DNA of 64,000 bases, taken from assembly GCA_038503075.1 (NCBI GenBank), contig JBCAML010000005.1, positions 620,001 through 684,000 on the forward strand, read 5' to 3'. The translations under genes and the position numbers were made by a program. The notes under the pieces are model-generated. The model had not been told where the DNA came from, did no database searches, and was given only the letters and a program-made list of their open reading frames with translations. This stretch comes from Gyromitra esculenta (taxonomy: Eukaryota; Ascomycota; Pezizomycetes; Pezizales; Discinaceae). Below, piece after piece: positions 49,234 to 61,411 of this stretch. Numbering within the stretch: the stretch's first letter is position 1; each line of letters begins with the position of its first letter.

Positions 49234-50139
49234 ATGCCTACACTAAGCTCTCCTCCATTTACGACCCTTATCGCAGTGGTTCTCTGTGCTATCGCAGGCT
49301 ACTATGTTGGCAAGACCTCTGGTCTCCGCGCAGCGGAGCGAATTCGCGATCTGAATAAGAGAGAATCTGTGCTCGATGATAATTTTGCAGCCTCGGAAAA
49401 AGATAAAACCGCAAGCACAAAAGCAAAGGATAAGGGGAAAGGGAAGGCGAAGGCGAAGGCGAAGGCAGATACAGAGGAGGACGATGACGGCGAATGGCAG
49501 TCCGAAGGCGAGGGTGAAGATGAGGAGGATGGCGATGGAGGGGTCAATATCAAAAAGTTCGAGAACAGTCATGAGGCTTGCAAGATGGTGAGTGTTTTGC
49601 CTTCCGCCCAGAAACAACGTGCTGAAACTCCCCTCAACCCGTTTGGCCCAAGGCCTGCGATTGACTCCTTAATGATCAGGTTCTAGTAGTCCGCACAGAC
49701 CTTGGAATGACGAAAGTACATCCCCCTCCACTGCCCCTCCGAACATAAATTATAAAATTGACCGATTCTTCGTGCCACTTAGGGAAAAATCGCCGCCCAG
49801 TGTGGACACGCAACTCTCATGTGCTACAAAGCTTCCCAGCAACATGCTCCCCACCTCGTCCGCATCTGGGAAAGCTACGGGCAGACCAAAATTGCTGTGC
49901 AGTCCAAGGGCGGTGAGGAAGAGCTGGCAATTCTCCAGGCGCAAGCTATGAGTCTAGGTGTTGTCGCCAAGATCGTGCATGATGCTGGCCGAACACAGAT
50001 TGCGGCTGGGAGCGCTACTGTTCTTGGGATTGGGCCAGGTGGGTTTTGTTTATTTTCTGGTGGTATTTTGGTGCTGATAGGCTGCGCAGCGCCGGTATCC
50101 TTAGTGAATCAGATCTCGGGACATCTAAAGTTGCTATAA
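49234..50139 (+). CDS. PTH2: Peptidyl-tRNA hydrolase 2 (Pth2/Bit1 family)
   Basis: Four exons, 49234..49587, 49680..49715, 49783..50038 and 50090..50139, give 231 aa. Exon 2 is a 36-nt microexon encoding VLVVRTDLGMTK, the N-terminal part of the catalytic core; exon 3 continues GKIAAQCGHATLMCYK. GPAPVSLVNQISGHLKLL closes the domain. Pth2 cleaves peptidyl-tRNA released from stalled ribosomes. Residues 8-26 form a membrane segment (FTTLIAVVLCAIAGYYVG), matching the mitochondrial outer-membrane anchor of eukaryotic Pth2. A Lys/Ala (KAKAKAKA) and acidic Glu/Asp linker lies between anchor and core, longer than usual. An in-frame ATG at 49138 would add 32 residues; I prefer 49234 because it places the anchor at the N-terminus. 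Confidence 0.92.
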
Positions 50140-50652
50140 GGAGTGAAACAATTGGCACGACCGCAGGTAATCGCAGCGGTTAAAATGGGTGGCAAAGGCA
50201 TATACATATCAAAGGCGTTTCGTGTTCACTTTATATATATATATATATATCTTATATATCTTTTTGCAGAGGATGGAGTTTTGGACTTTCTGCATCAAAA
50301 TTTAAAAAAAAAGTTTTCTTCAGTTAACTTACGTATCAAAGTTATGAGCAGAGAGGGGTAGTGACTACGACAGTTGGATTAGAAGTAAACCGATGTGCAG
50401 GCAATTTCCAATTTCACTTTTGCCTAATTGCCCCACGATATGCCCAGTTCTTCAAAATCTACCTTCATATGCGGTCACTTGCGATATAAATATCAAAGGA
50501 TTCAATGCCGTGGTTTTTATTGGATGCTCTAAACAGCACTACCCACGTAAATATATGCAACGAAATGGCTGTTGTTTCTTCTCCAACAACCAACAGATCA
50601 GAGCCGCTCCTGGCTCGCAAAACAAAATATACAGCAATTTCTCTTCCTACCA
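50140..50652. other. Convergent 3' ends
   Basis: About 0.5 kb between the stop codons of PTH2 (plus) and the complex I 51-kDa gene (minus). A (TA)n tract lies at about 50231-50250. Nothing else was seen. Confidence 0.5.
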
Positions 50653-52385
50653 CTACTGCCCAGGCGCAATTAGTTTCCCCTTCAATCTAGCATCATGTTC
50701 CCATCCACCCGCTAATGCACTTCCCCCAGTCGCTTGCGCATGCTTCGCCATTCTGGCCTCTAGTTCAGGTCTAAAGTGACGAATAAGCCCCTGCATCGGC
50801 CATGCAAACGCCTCGCCAAGAGCACAGATAGTGTGGCCCTCGACTTGCTTCGTCAGCTCTTGGAGCATGTCAATCTCTCGTTCGCGACCTTGACCTTTCT
50901 CAAACCGCTCCATTATCTGCGCAGTCCATTTAGAACCTTCACGACAGGGGGTGCATTGGCCGCAGGATTCGTGCTTGTAAAATTTAGAGAGTCTACGAGG
51001 TTAGGTTAGTGAGACCTAGGTAAGAATGGAAATAGGGGGGAAGTCTTACCTGGAAATGGCCTGTACAACATCTGTGCTTTTATCCATAACAATCACTGCT
51101 GCAGTTCCTAAACCGCTCTGTACATCCTTCAACGCATCGAAATCCATGAGCACATCATCACAGATGTGCTTTGGTAGAATCGGGGTCGAGCTACCGCCAG
51201 GAATGACGGCCAGCAAATTATCCCACCCTCCTCTCACGCCACCACAATGTCTGTCGATTAGCTCACGCAGCGGTATCGACATCTCTTCTTCGACCGTGCA
51301 TGGATTGTTGACGTGGCCGGAAATGCAGTACAGCTTAGTTCCCGCATTTTTCTCTCGCCCAAATTGCGCGAACCAGGATCCACCGCGACGGCAAATAGTT
51401 GGTGCCACAGCGATAGTTTCCACGTTAGCAACAGTAGAGGGGCATCCGAACAACCCAACAGCGGCAGGGAAAGGGGGTTTTAAGCGCGGTTTCCCAGGTT
51501 TCCCTTCGAGGGATTCGATAAGTGAGGTTTCCTCGCCGCAGACATACGCGCCCATTCCCCTATGGATAAACACATCGAAGTCGTATCCAGAACCGCAAGC
51601 GTTCTTCCCAATGAATCCAGCAGTATAGGCTTCCTGAATGGCTCGCTGCAGCACCGTCGCTTCATGGTAAAATTCGCCGCGTATATAAATGTAAGCTGCA
51701 GTGGCGTTCATGGCCCGTCCCGCAACGAGACAGCCTTCGACTAGCTTGTGTGGGTCTTTACGCATGATTTCGCGGTCTTTGCAGGTGCCAGGCTCGCCTT
51801 CATCGGCGTTGACGACAAGGTAGCGGGGGGTTGTGCCCTTTTCCCAACCAGGAGGGTTCATGAAACCCTGATTTTGGCGAAGAATGGCATTTGTTAGTCA
51901 ATTTGAGATTGATTTTGGCGATATGCTTTGGGATATCGATTGCCATACCCATTTCATGCCGGAAGGAAATCCTGCTCCCCCACGGCCACGAAGACCTGAT
52001 GTTTTAACCTCAGTGAGGATCTATTATTCGTAGAATTACCATTAGTTTCTCTGACCTCTACACCGCTTTGAAAACTCCCTCTGTTTATAAAACATAACGA
52101 AGTATAAATAAAAGTTGGGCATACCCAATCATGACCCTTGAGCAATATCTCTTTCGTCTTATACCAATCACCATACTTCATAGCAGTCTTCAAATCCGCT
52201 CCATGCTGCCCGTAAAGATTTTGAAAGATCCTATCCTGATCTGCTAGACCGCCAAACTTGGTCTTCTTTGGTGGCGGGGCAGCATCATTGACGGTGGCTA
52301 ATCCACGATGCTGAACTGCAATTGATGAGCGGATGATTCGCGATGCGACTGACGAGGGCGCTGGAGCATGCCGCGCAAGAAACAT
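50653..52385 (-). CDS. nuo51: NADH:ubiquinone oxidoreductase 51-kDa subunit
   Basis: Exons 52125..52385, 51949..52020, 51050..51867 and 50653..50992 join in frame to 496 aa, close to the usual fungal length of about 490. The first 30 residues are basic and Ser/Ala-rich, typical of a mitochondrial presequence. [15 protein letters not shown] (NADH site, formed by exon 2) and [19 protein letters not shown] and [19 protein letters not shown] (FMN/NADH region) are present. [12 protein letters not shown] carries three cysteines of the N3 [4Fe-4S] cluster (about 394, 397, 400), and the fourth lies in GHTICALGE. The subunit binds NADH and FMN in the matrix arm of complex I and is the entry point of electrons. 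Orthology to NDUFV1/NuoF is clear. Confidence 0.96.
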
Positions 52386-53569
52386 GTTTCGTTTTTGACG
52401 AAGAATGAAAACCGAGTAAAGGCCAATTAATTAAACCCTGCGGCGAGCCCGGGGGTGGGGGTGGCGGGGGGGAGGCGATGCGGTGTTTAAGTAACCTTTA
52501 GGGACCGGATGCCCGCTTCGGTTTATCTAGACGGAGGGGTGGGTCGGAATCGATGATGAGGTCGTTGGTGTACTAAGGCGGCTGAGGTAATCGTGGTTGT
52601 GTGGGGTCTGGTTGGTGGATGCTCCACTCGTTAGACATCACTCGCCGCTTTCCGCTTTCAACTGAAGACTCAACTTCTCCGCGGATCACCACGGGGAAAC
52701 GATTAATAGTGATTTCTGTCGTAAGCCATAGATCCCTATCAAAAATCACTAATACATACTTAGGTGTGAGGGAGAGTCTGACGACAAGTGACGGTGCAGG
52801 TAAGAGACATCGATTTTTCTTCCCCTCCACGACTTCCCGAGAGGCCAGATAAAAATGCCGAATAGACCAGGGATGCAGTTTATCAAACATCAAACTGAGT
52901 TGGTTGGAAAAAGTATGGAATGCAAACGGGCTTGAGTCTATCAAAAGAAGAACTGCACCGCCACCTGCCGTCAGACTTTCCCTTACACCCGGGTATTTTC
53001 AATCACAGTCCGTTCTAGATTAATGGACATTATAAAGACGGTTTCTCCCCCCGCGATCACTAAGCTACACTCTCATTAATTGCTCTCTTCATTCACATAT
53101 CCCTACATGTAATAACAGGTGCATTTACGGTAAAGCGATCGTTTGCAGAAAATCAAAAAGACAAACCCCCCACCTCATCCTAAACCTCCGTAGCATATCC
53201 TATTTCGAAATCCCTCCATAAACTCACCCAACTCACCCCCATGACCAAAATGAAAAAAACAAAACCGCCCCCTCGCCGATACATGCTTTGATAAGAGTGC
53301 CCAACCCAATACAGGATAAAAGAAATATTCGCTATCATGTCACAGAAAACTAAGAGAGGTGAGATTGACAGACAAACCAACAATTCGTTCCTCCCCAAAG
53401 TTTGTCCCCGACCGAAGAACCAAAAAAAATCAACCAACCCGTCTACATGACAAACTACCAACAGGAAGAGTGAGGAGAGAAGATGGAGGGGTCATAAAAG
53501 GTAGAAATTCCCAAACGATACCATCTATTCACAAAATTCGTTAAAAAAAAGACATAATATCATTCCCCA
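52386..53569. other. Spacer between nuo51 promoter and SAPS 3' end
   Basis: Contains the upstream region of nuo51 (G-rich near 52450-52475) and the 3' flank of the SAPS gene. One TACATGTA lies at 53104. ORFs at 52573-52944 and 53180-53461 have no domain. Confidence 0.45.
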
Positions 53570-56500
53570 CTATTTTTTCTCACCAACCACCGGCGGGGCC
53601 GCGGCCGCCTTCACATCATCTGTATTGCAGCCCTTCTTCATATCTAACGACTTGATCCCCGCACTAATGAAGCCCACATCCACGTCTTCCTCTTCCAACA
53701 CATCCCTCTTCTCTGCTTCATGTGTCGGACTCGGCCTCTGTCTCGCCAGCCCGGAAATTAAATCGTCGTCGTCGTCGGAACTCTACCACATACCTCTTAT
53801 TAGTTCAACCCCTCCCCCAAAACTCCTTCCCCGGAAAACCCGCGCAGCGAATTAAGAACAGCAGAACCTACATCGACATCCTCCGCAAACTCGTCGATTT
53901 CCTCGATTTCCTCGAATCCTCCACCTCCCGTCCCACTACTCCCAATACTTGTTGGGGTTGCGACGGGCGCGGCAGCAGAGGAGGTTCTGGTTATATTAAG
54001 TGGTAATGGCGGTGGTGGCGGGGGTTCACTAGGCGCTGTGGTAAACGATATATCGTCGTCATCGTCATCCTCGTCTGAGGATCCAAACTTGTCGACGTTG
54101 GTTATCTCCTGTGATATGTACGTGGCGAACTATAACTCATTCCCATGAGTTAGCAAAGCTTTGATTCTCTCTTATATCATCTAGGTTTGTCCTTTCTCTC
54201 TCTCTGTACGCCAAGCGAAGGGAGGAAGGAAGATGGGAGAGACGAGAGATATAAATCTAGTCTTTTCATAAAGAAAGTGTAAAAAGTAACAACTTTTCGG
54301 TTGGTAGGGAAAGGAATTAAAGAAAGAAAGCATAAGAAAAAGGTGCCAATTTTCGGATAGAAGCAAGCCGGATACTCCACCACCTTCTTTTCCTAAAACG
54401 CCATGGTAATCCTTTTAAAAGGTACAGGATGGGGAAGGGTTGGAAAAAGGCAAAAATAAAAATAACGACTTCCCCATTGGTAAAGGAATAAAAAGAAAAA
54501 ATAATACTATGAACAGGGCTTTTCGTGAAGCTCATAAGAATGTCATATCCTCAAATATGTCCTCGAGGTCATCATCAAACAAGAAATCGGTAAGGTCACC
54601 CACTTGATCGCTACTGTTGCTCAGCCCTAGCCTGGTAACCTCATCATCCTCTTCATCATGTTCCATGTCTTCATCCTCCTCGTCACTCGAACTCCCGAAC
54701 CCACTCAAAAGTCCACCGCCACCGCCACTCCCGCTACCACTCCCAGCGCCCACTCCGACAGAGCTTCCATTTCCGTTTTGTAAGTCGATGTTATCTAGCT
54801 CTGGGGTGACACTGCCGCCAAGGGTCAGTGATCCGGCGTTCGAGGAGTTAGCGTTAAATGCTTGAGCCTGGACAGCATTCAGGACTGCTTGTCGCGGTCC
54901 AACGTTCATGTCTGGTCTCACTCCACCTAGTATAGCATTATCTCTTTCTCGCGTAGCTGCTAATGTCTCCTCAACGTACTCTACCCACACGGAATTAGAA
55001 ACCTTTTCGAGGACCTTGTGACCCAAGACTTCGGGAGGATGGCGTTCGGCAAACTTCACTACTTCTTCAGCAATGAGTGTCAGGTGCCCCATGTATCCGA
55101 GACGCATATTCCTTTCAGCCTGCACCCTATCCGATTCCTTCTGGCCTTCAACTATCCGCTCTGTGATGCGACCAGTTACGAAGAGATCAATGGCAAGTGC
55201 ACGATTGTATCCTCGCTCCATTGGGCCGTTAAATACCTGCTGGACAACATCGTACACGACATTATGCAAGAAATTATTCCAAGGAAATCGGAAAAAAAAG
55301 TCCTATTGTCAAATGTTGGTACACCCCTCTTAAACAACCTTTAAAAGTTGAATGTAGAACTTACCAGGATCGTGGGAACAACGGAATTCTCGACAAACAT
55401 CATCTTCAAAAAGTCACCAACAACCGGGTTTCCATCCAAGTCCTTTTCAATCATAGGTTCATACTCCCCAAAGCTCGAATTCCCGAGAGACCTAAAAGTA
55501 GCATTCCCTTCATCTGAAACTGTTGTGTCAGATGAACCACCAAGGTCCATAAGGTCTTCCTCAGGATACTGTGGTTGATCAGATTGATCAAGGGCGTCCT
55601 GGGGAAGAGGTGGGAGTTCAGCATCCATTCGCTCCTGAGAAATGGGCTGTGGATTTGCCGAAATCGACGCAGCTTTCAGGTCTGCCACCAAAGAACTGCC
55701 ACCCTTGAGAAGACTATCGTCATCTCCTTCTACTGGAGGAGGTGATGGTGCTTTAGGAACCTCCGTTTTCAGTTTGTTGCTTTCAGCCCCTTCAATCTCA
55801 TTCTTCTTAGTTGGAGCGTCTTTTTCCGGAACTGGAGGAAGCGGCAATTCTTCGGCCTTTTCAGTTTTTAATTCCGACTCTTTGGGTTTTTCGCTCGCCT
55901 CAGAAGAAGCATCTAGTAAATCTTTTAGGGGTACGGAGGGCGGAGTCTTGCCCAAATGAGGGATCTCATCTGCGAGTATTGGTGCAGGGACAGGTCCTGA
56001 GGCAGAAGTCGATGTGGATACTGCATCAACTGGAGGAGTCGGTGGAGAAAGTGGTTCATCAACAAAAATATCCTCGTCTTCCTTTTTAGACTCATCTTTC
56101 TTGGGATCACTAAAAGGATCCTGATCAACACCAGCCTTTATCACATCTTTCTCTGTTCTCCTGACATCGTCGAGCATCCCAGAAACCGCCACATCTTCAA
56201 ATTCATCCTCATTCATCACATCCCCCATCCCCCCGTTTTGGACTTGTAGAGGTGCCTTCTCGACTAGTTCACCCTCAATCACCCCATTGATATCGGTGGC
56301 TCCTTCAGCTTCCAGTCTGTCCCGCTCCCTTTCTGCCCATATCTTGTCCCTCTCCCTGTCCCTCTCCTTAACATACCGCTCAGCACCTCTCTCATTCAAA
56401 AGACCCATGTTACTACAATGTAATAACTCTGCCATCAACTCACAAGTCTTAAACCTGTCAAAACCTAACGGCTCAATCGTCCCTCCATAAGCTGCTTTTA

Positions 56501-57689
56501 ATTCCCTCTTTTTCTCAGTCTTTGTTCCATCTTCATTCGTCACGACCATAGTCTGCGTCAAAATCAGGCTCATAAAATCAGGAACATGTGTAGCAAACAG
56601 TCGTAGCAAAGTGCCCAAGTAAATCGGATCTCTGCTTGAAGGAATATTGTCGACCCCCCCAACATCTGGATCGTAATCAGAGTTGTTCTTTCGAATGACT
56701 TCGATGACTATGCCAACACCAACGGTAAGAGGATTTCCGCCGCAGAGCATATCACGGATAAGGCCTTTGACACAGGTCTCGGAGACGAGCTGTCGAGTAA
56801 GATCGTTGGGCCCGATGCAGGACTGTTCGTTTTGGGAAGCGTTGGCTGAGATGGTGATGATGGCCTTGATGAAGTCACCGCTCGAGGTCTGAGCTACTGC
56901 AGAATATTCCGGTGAAAGAAATTTAAGAAGTTGCGGCATGAGATTTTGGGCATGAAGCCACTATTAACCATCGATGATTAGCAATATGTCTCCCATCCGA
57001 TCGCGCCCGGAAAAGTCCACCAAAAGGGATCCTACTTCAACAATACCCGCACCACCCTCGCACTTCTCCATACTAATGATCTTTAGTAGTAGATCCATAA
57101 TCATCGGGCATTCCACGTGCTTCAAGATCTTTGAAACAATATTTGGTAGCCCCTTGAAGAATTCCATCATCTCCTCCGTCTTTTTATCCAACAAAGTTTC
57201 ATTAACTTTCGTAAAGTAACCCGCCTGTAGAGGATCTAGGGGAGAAGGACGCTCCAGAAATTCCCAGAACATTCGCAGGTGTGACAGATTCTCCATTAAT
57301 GACTCGGCCAAAGACCAAGTCTCACTTGAAAGAACCTCACATGAGACATACGCATACTTCAGTCTAGCCTTCTCTTCCTTCTCCCGCTCGGCGTCTGTGA
57401 GCTGAGCCCATCCATTTTGGATTCCTTCCTCTCCTTCTTTACTGCTAACACTGCTCTCCCATCCATCCGAGGATGAGGATACTTCTGTCCGCCGAGGTGC
57501 AATAACATATTCGAGCAGCCTACGCAGAACATTTCCGTCTCTCAGATATTCGATAAGCTTGGTATTGTGCTGTTTCAACTCTTGGATCAGATCTGATTCG
57601 TCAAGTAGCTCCTCAAGAGTGACATCCGGTTTATCCAGAATCGTATCCAAAGTTGAGATGCTTGCGTAGCCTCCAAAACGCCAGAACAT
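53570..57689 (-). CDS. SAPS-domain Sit4/PP6 phosphatase-associated protein
   Basis: Five exons, 57036..57689, 55365..56960, 54604..55302, 53872..54129 and 53570..53782, join in frame to 1139 aa. The start MFWRFGGYASISTLDTILDK and the block LDPLQAGYFTKVNETLLDKK are hallmarks of the SAPS family (PF04499). The helical SAPS region continues through exon 2 (EWLHAQNLMPQLLKFLSPE at the splice) and into exon 3 (FPWNNFLHNVVYDVVQQVF), interrupted by a long Pro/Glu/Lys-rich insert (about 450-740). The C-terminus is acidic: FATYISQEITNVDKFGSSDE, then SSDDDDDLISGL. Yeast Sap155/185/190 bind Sit4 phosphatase and direct it in G1 and TOR signalling. Intron 3 is 474 bp, while the others are 62-90 bp. Reading through its donor adds 23 residues ending EDMTFL and a stop at 54532, a possible 1006-aa form. 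Confidence 0.92.
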
Positions 57690-60136
57690 GGTTGCTGGTG
57701 TTGATAAGATATGTAGTTGATGCGGTGGTGGTCAATGCTCGCTGTTGTTGTGGGGGAAGGGAGGCTGATGGCGATTACGCTATCTAACGAGATCTAATCT
57801 CACCCCCTGCAAGCGATTATGACGATGCTGCGGAGGGTTCGTGAGATGAGGTCTGCATAAGCTCCAGTAGTTAGCCGTCAGTGCCCCGGTATTTCCTATC
57901 GAAGAGGCTCGAGGGCCACGTGAACACTGGGTTAAAGGATATTGTTGCTTGGTGGAAATATTAGAGACGAGGGGTGACAGAAGCACACAAGATGAGGGGA
58001 AGAAGGCTGACCAACTGGAATAGATAGATAGACAAATCGCTGGGACGGCAGTGCTGATTTGTACGTGGGCAGGCTTCGCATAGATCTACTTGGTTAGTTT
58101 TATAGTATCGAACTGTACAAGGGCAGGTGAGATGCTCTGGAATGGTTCGTGTAGGCCACAAGGACGCGGGAATCGTTGGCAGCAGTGATACGCAATGGGT
58201 GTAAGGAATGACTGCGCGTATTGATACTACCAACCATATAGCTCAGAAAAAGCGCAACAAGAAGGGAACAAAACGGAAAGAGATATCAGAAAAATTGAGA
58301 GATCAACAGGATGTAAATAGTTGGCTGGCTGACGAGGATACACACTTTTGCAGGGGGGGAATCCAACAAAAGGAGGGGCAGTCAGCGAAGAGCAAGCAAG
58401 CAAGATATGTATGGACTGCAACGGCTTGGCTACGGCATCATCTATTTAGGAATGTTAAGAGAGGATCACCCAGATCCTGGTGAATTCCGCCTATGCTCTG
58501 GCCTTATAAGGGTTCAAGCTGCGCGTTGCTTCTTCCCTTCCATATTTTCTTTTATTTTTTCCCCTAGATCTCAGGTTAGCACGAGACCACTAGATACACA
58601 TGTATGTTTGTATCACACTTTACTCCTTACCGAAATTACAAGTGATACAAATTCGACTTATCACAACGGGTACTATTTTGAGCCCAGCCGAAAGGCACCT
58701 CAGATCACTGGATTAATGGCGCACGTGGGTATTTACCGCCCTATTGAACAAGCTTTAATTTTATACAAATCTATATTCGGCCCCCAGAGACCACATATAC
58801 TCCTAAAATTGATGACTAAGGGAACGTTCGGGAAATCTGAGAACTGGAAACGGCGTTTTGCGAAAATTCCGTTTGCCAGTGGAAAACCGAGAAATATTGA
58901 AACGGAGTTTTGTGGAAAAAAAGTAGGCACGAGCTACTTTTTTTTTCAAACAGTGTTTAACCATATAACGACGTTTTCTCTTGCCTTTACTGGGCGTGCC
59001 GAACACCCAAAAAATTTTGAAACGGAGTTTTGCCCATTTCCCGAACGCGCCCTAAATACATATATACTACCACAGACGAATTTACATTCTAAACCATTGT
59101 CTTGGATAAAAGAGAGCCTATGTAATCGTATTCTCATGATGTTTCTAAAATGGGCAGATTCAGGGTAGTTTGTATGGTATGCGGACCTGGTCCATTTTAA
59201 AAACGTCATGAGAATACGAGTAGAAAAAGATGGCCATGGGGTCAACCTACCATGAGTGTCTGGTGATTACGGGGGACCGAATTTAGACGTACGACAGGCC
59301 GAATCCCTCAGCAAATAAGAAACTTGACAAAATATCGTAGTTCATGTTAGCTGGACCCATGGTATAAAAAAACTTTGAAGAAGCCTATTCCGGAATTTAA
59401 TTAATGGAAGGCCTTGTCTATAGTACAAGTAAATGATTAAACAGCCATAGAAAAATATTTGCATTCGAACATCTCGGATCACACAGCAATAACAAACCAA
59501 GACACTGGCTAACTCCAAAAATATGATTCCAGCGATTCATGCAAAACATTACTAAACAGACTTGAACTTCTTGTGGGCTTTTGAGTTATTCGCTGTATTA
59601 AGCCGAGAATGTGTTCATGAAACCATCTGCATCTGAAAATCGGCAAAAGAATAGATGCAGCGACAGATAGATACATGTAGAGAGGAGAAAGATACATATA
59701 TACTGCCACGCTTAATCGACGCATGTAGGCATCTCAAGTGATAGTTGCATGTATTGATGACCCGACAATTTAAACATACATGTAAAGCCAAATTCCTATG
59801 AGTACATGTAATCACCCCACTTGACACCATCGTAAAAGAAACAGTGATCAAAATTTCCCCATGGATGCATGTATCTTCCAGTGGTTTTGGTAACGGTGTT
59901 AGCGGGGTATAGCATATAAAAATCACTATATGTATACGCGAATAAATAGATTACTCCTCAAACCATAAACAAAAACCCTGTGTTATTGCATCACTGGCTC
60001 TCTCGAACATCCTCCAGGAAAACAAATAGTCCCATACGAGCATGCGCAAAGACTGTAAAATTGGTATGTACACCGTCTTTGATATTTCCGATGTAAATTC
60101 TGTCCTAGTTCCGGTACTAGCCACTACCAATCCAAA
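57690..60136. other. Intergenic region with MITE-like element
   Basis: 57.7-58.5 kb is probably the promoter of the SAPS gene. From 58.5 kb the DNA becomes AT-rich. It holds the inverted-repeat element at 58817-59055 and three TACATGTA copies within 140 bp (59672, 59777, 59803). The ORF at 58407-59168 runs across the element, lacks a domain and is not called. Confidence 0.5.
58817..59055. mobile_element. MITE-like inverted-repeat element, 239 bp
   Basis: The left end TAAGGGAACGTTCGGGAAAT (58817-58836) and the reverse complement of the right end (59036-59055) agree at 17 of 20 positions; the shared core is CGTTCGGGAAAT. Inside, TTGAAACGGAGTTTTG occurs exactly twice (58897-58912 and 59017-59032), with a third, variant copy near 58846-58860 (GGAAACGGCGTTTTG). 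Subterminal repeats of this kind are typical transposase-binding sites of hAT-like elements. No transposase ORF is present, so it would be non-autonomous. I could not see a clear target-site duplication. Confidence 0.55.
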
Positions 60137-60565
60137 TCAATTACTCCCACTAGCCTTGCTCTCGTACCACTGCTCCAACAATTCTGACTCATCACTTGCA
60201 GTACGATCGTACTTCTGACCAGCTCTCCTCACGGGCCCTTTGTATGCTTGCTCCTCTTGTAACAGATTCTCCATGGCAGTCTCCCAGGTATCAGCAACGA
60301 GAGCAACGAATTCGGTATCGATGTTTGTGACGTAAAATGAACCCTCGCAACAAACGAGCCAAAGAGATAATTCGTCATTTGCCCAGATTACATCTCGGTC
60401 TGCATTGAGACTGAAGGAATTGTTTATAGAGCTGACGAGCGCATCGCGATGAGGTTCACTAGAGGAGATGTTGGCTGTTTTATACCATCCAAAAGCTGCG
60501 AGACGTTTTTCATCGTTTGTCAAGGATAATTCGCCGGAATTGGTTGGGCCTTGATCGATATCCAT
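60137..60565 (-). CDS. Hypothetical protein, 142 aa
   Basis: An intact ORF from the ATG at 60565. It begins MDIDQGPTNSGELSLTNDEK, has a compact middle (VIWANDELSLWLVCCEGSFY, DTEFVALVADTWETAMENLL) and ends in a polar tail (SELLEQWYESKASGSN). The composition is acidic with no membrane segment or signal peptide, so it looks like a small soluble protein. I do not recognise the family. The gene stands alone between an AT-rich block and the oxygenase gene. Confidence 0.55.
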   Translation of the reverse strand: MDIDQGPTNSGELSLTNDEKRLAAFGWYKTANISSSEPHRDALVSSINNSFSLNADRDVIWANDELSLWLVCCEGSFYVTNIDTEFVALVADTWETAMENLLQEEQAYKGPVRRAGQKYDRTASDESELLEQWYESKASGSN

Positions 60566-61411
60566 GGCTTAGGGAGATAAGCTAATTGTATCTGAGAATT
60601 TTCAGGGAGGCCCGCAGTTGTCGTAATGTAAGAAATTTCTGTGGCTATTCCTGGGTGAGAATGTTTTGTGGATATCCTCTGTTCGTGTAACCGAGACCTG
60701 AGCTACGACGAAGACTAAGGGTTAAGGGCAGGGCTTCCTGCTTCCCGGTGACAAGAGAATGAGGAGGATGCAAGACATCGCCATTCCGCCTATTTTAACT
60801 ACATAAACATGTATGTACTAAAGGTGCATGTGCCTCCAGCAGTTTTTCTCAGAGCCATGCTTGTAATTACGTTTAATAAGGGCCCTCGTCGCCGGAAGTG
60901 CCAACTTACCACTCCCAAAGCCCCAGATTGCCAATATCACCAAATACCTTCAACTTCTTCTCGTAGACCAGTGTAAACATGGTGAATAAAGCAGAAAAAA
61001 ATAACCCTTGCGCGAAGAAGTCAAACTCAATGGTGTATGTGAAAAGTGATGGAGAAATATTTTGGGGGGGGTTCTTTTTGCAGGACGAGGGCATAATACT
61101 TTTTTATTAATAGGATCTCACTTAGTCTAGGTTAAAGTTTCTCACAAGAATTTTAGGCCCACAATGGTGTGAGTCGATCCTTACTTATTTGGATTGATGG
61201 TTTCAGGGGATGGTTTCGCTGGCATGAGCAACGGCTCCATTATAAAATTGTGTTTTTGATATATATGGATACGGGGACCATATTGGCAGACATCTAAACT
61301 GGCATATAGGGTAGGAAATAGGGCCCATAAACGTTACCCCCCGTAGCAATAAATAAAACTTTGTTTGTAGTGTCGACTGATACGAAATACCAAGAGAAAA
61401 AATTACCAAGC
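60566..61411. other. Spacer
   Basis: Promoter side of the 142-aa gene and 3' flank of the oxygenase gene. ORFs at 60906-61094 and 61203-61409 are short and show no domain. Nothing further seen. Confidence 0.4.

Noticed and set aside
58407..59168. 253-codon plus-strand ORF
   Set aside because: Runs through the inverted-repeat element and its internal repeats; no domain, and the MITE explains the structure.
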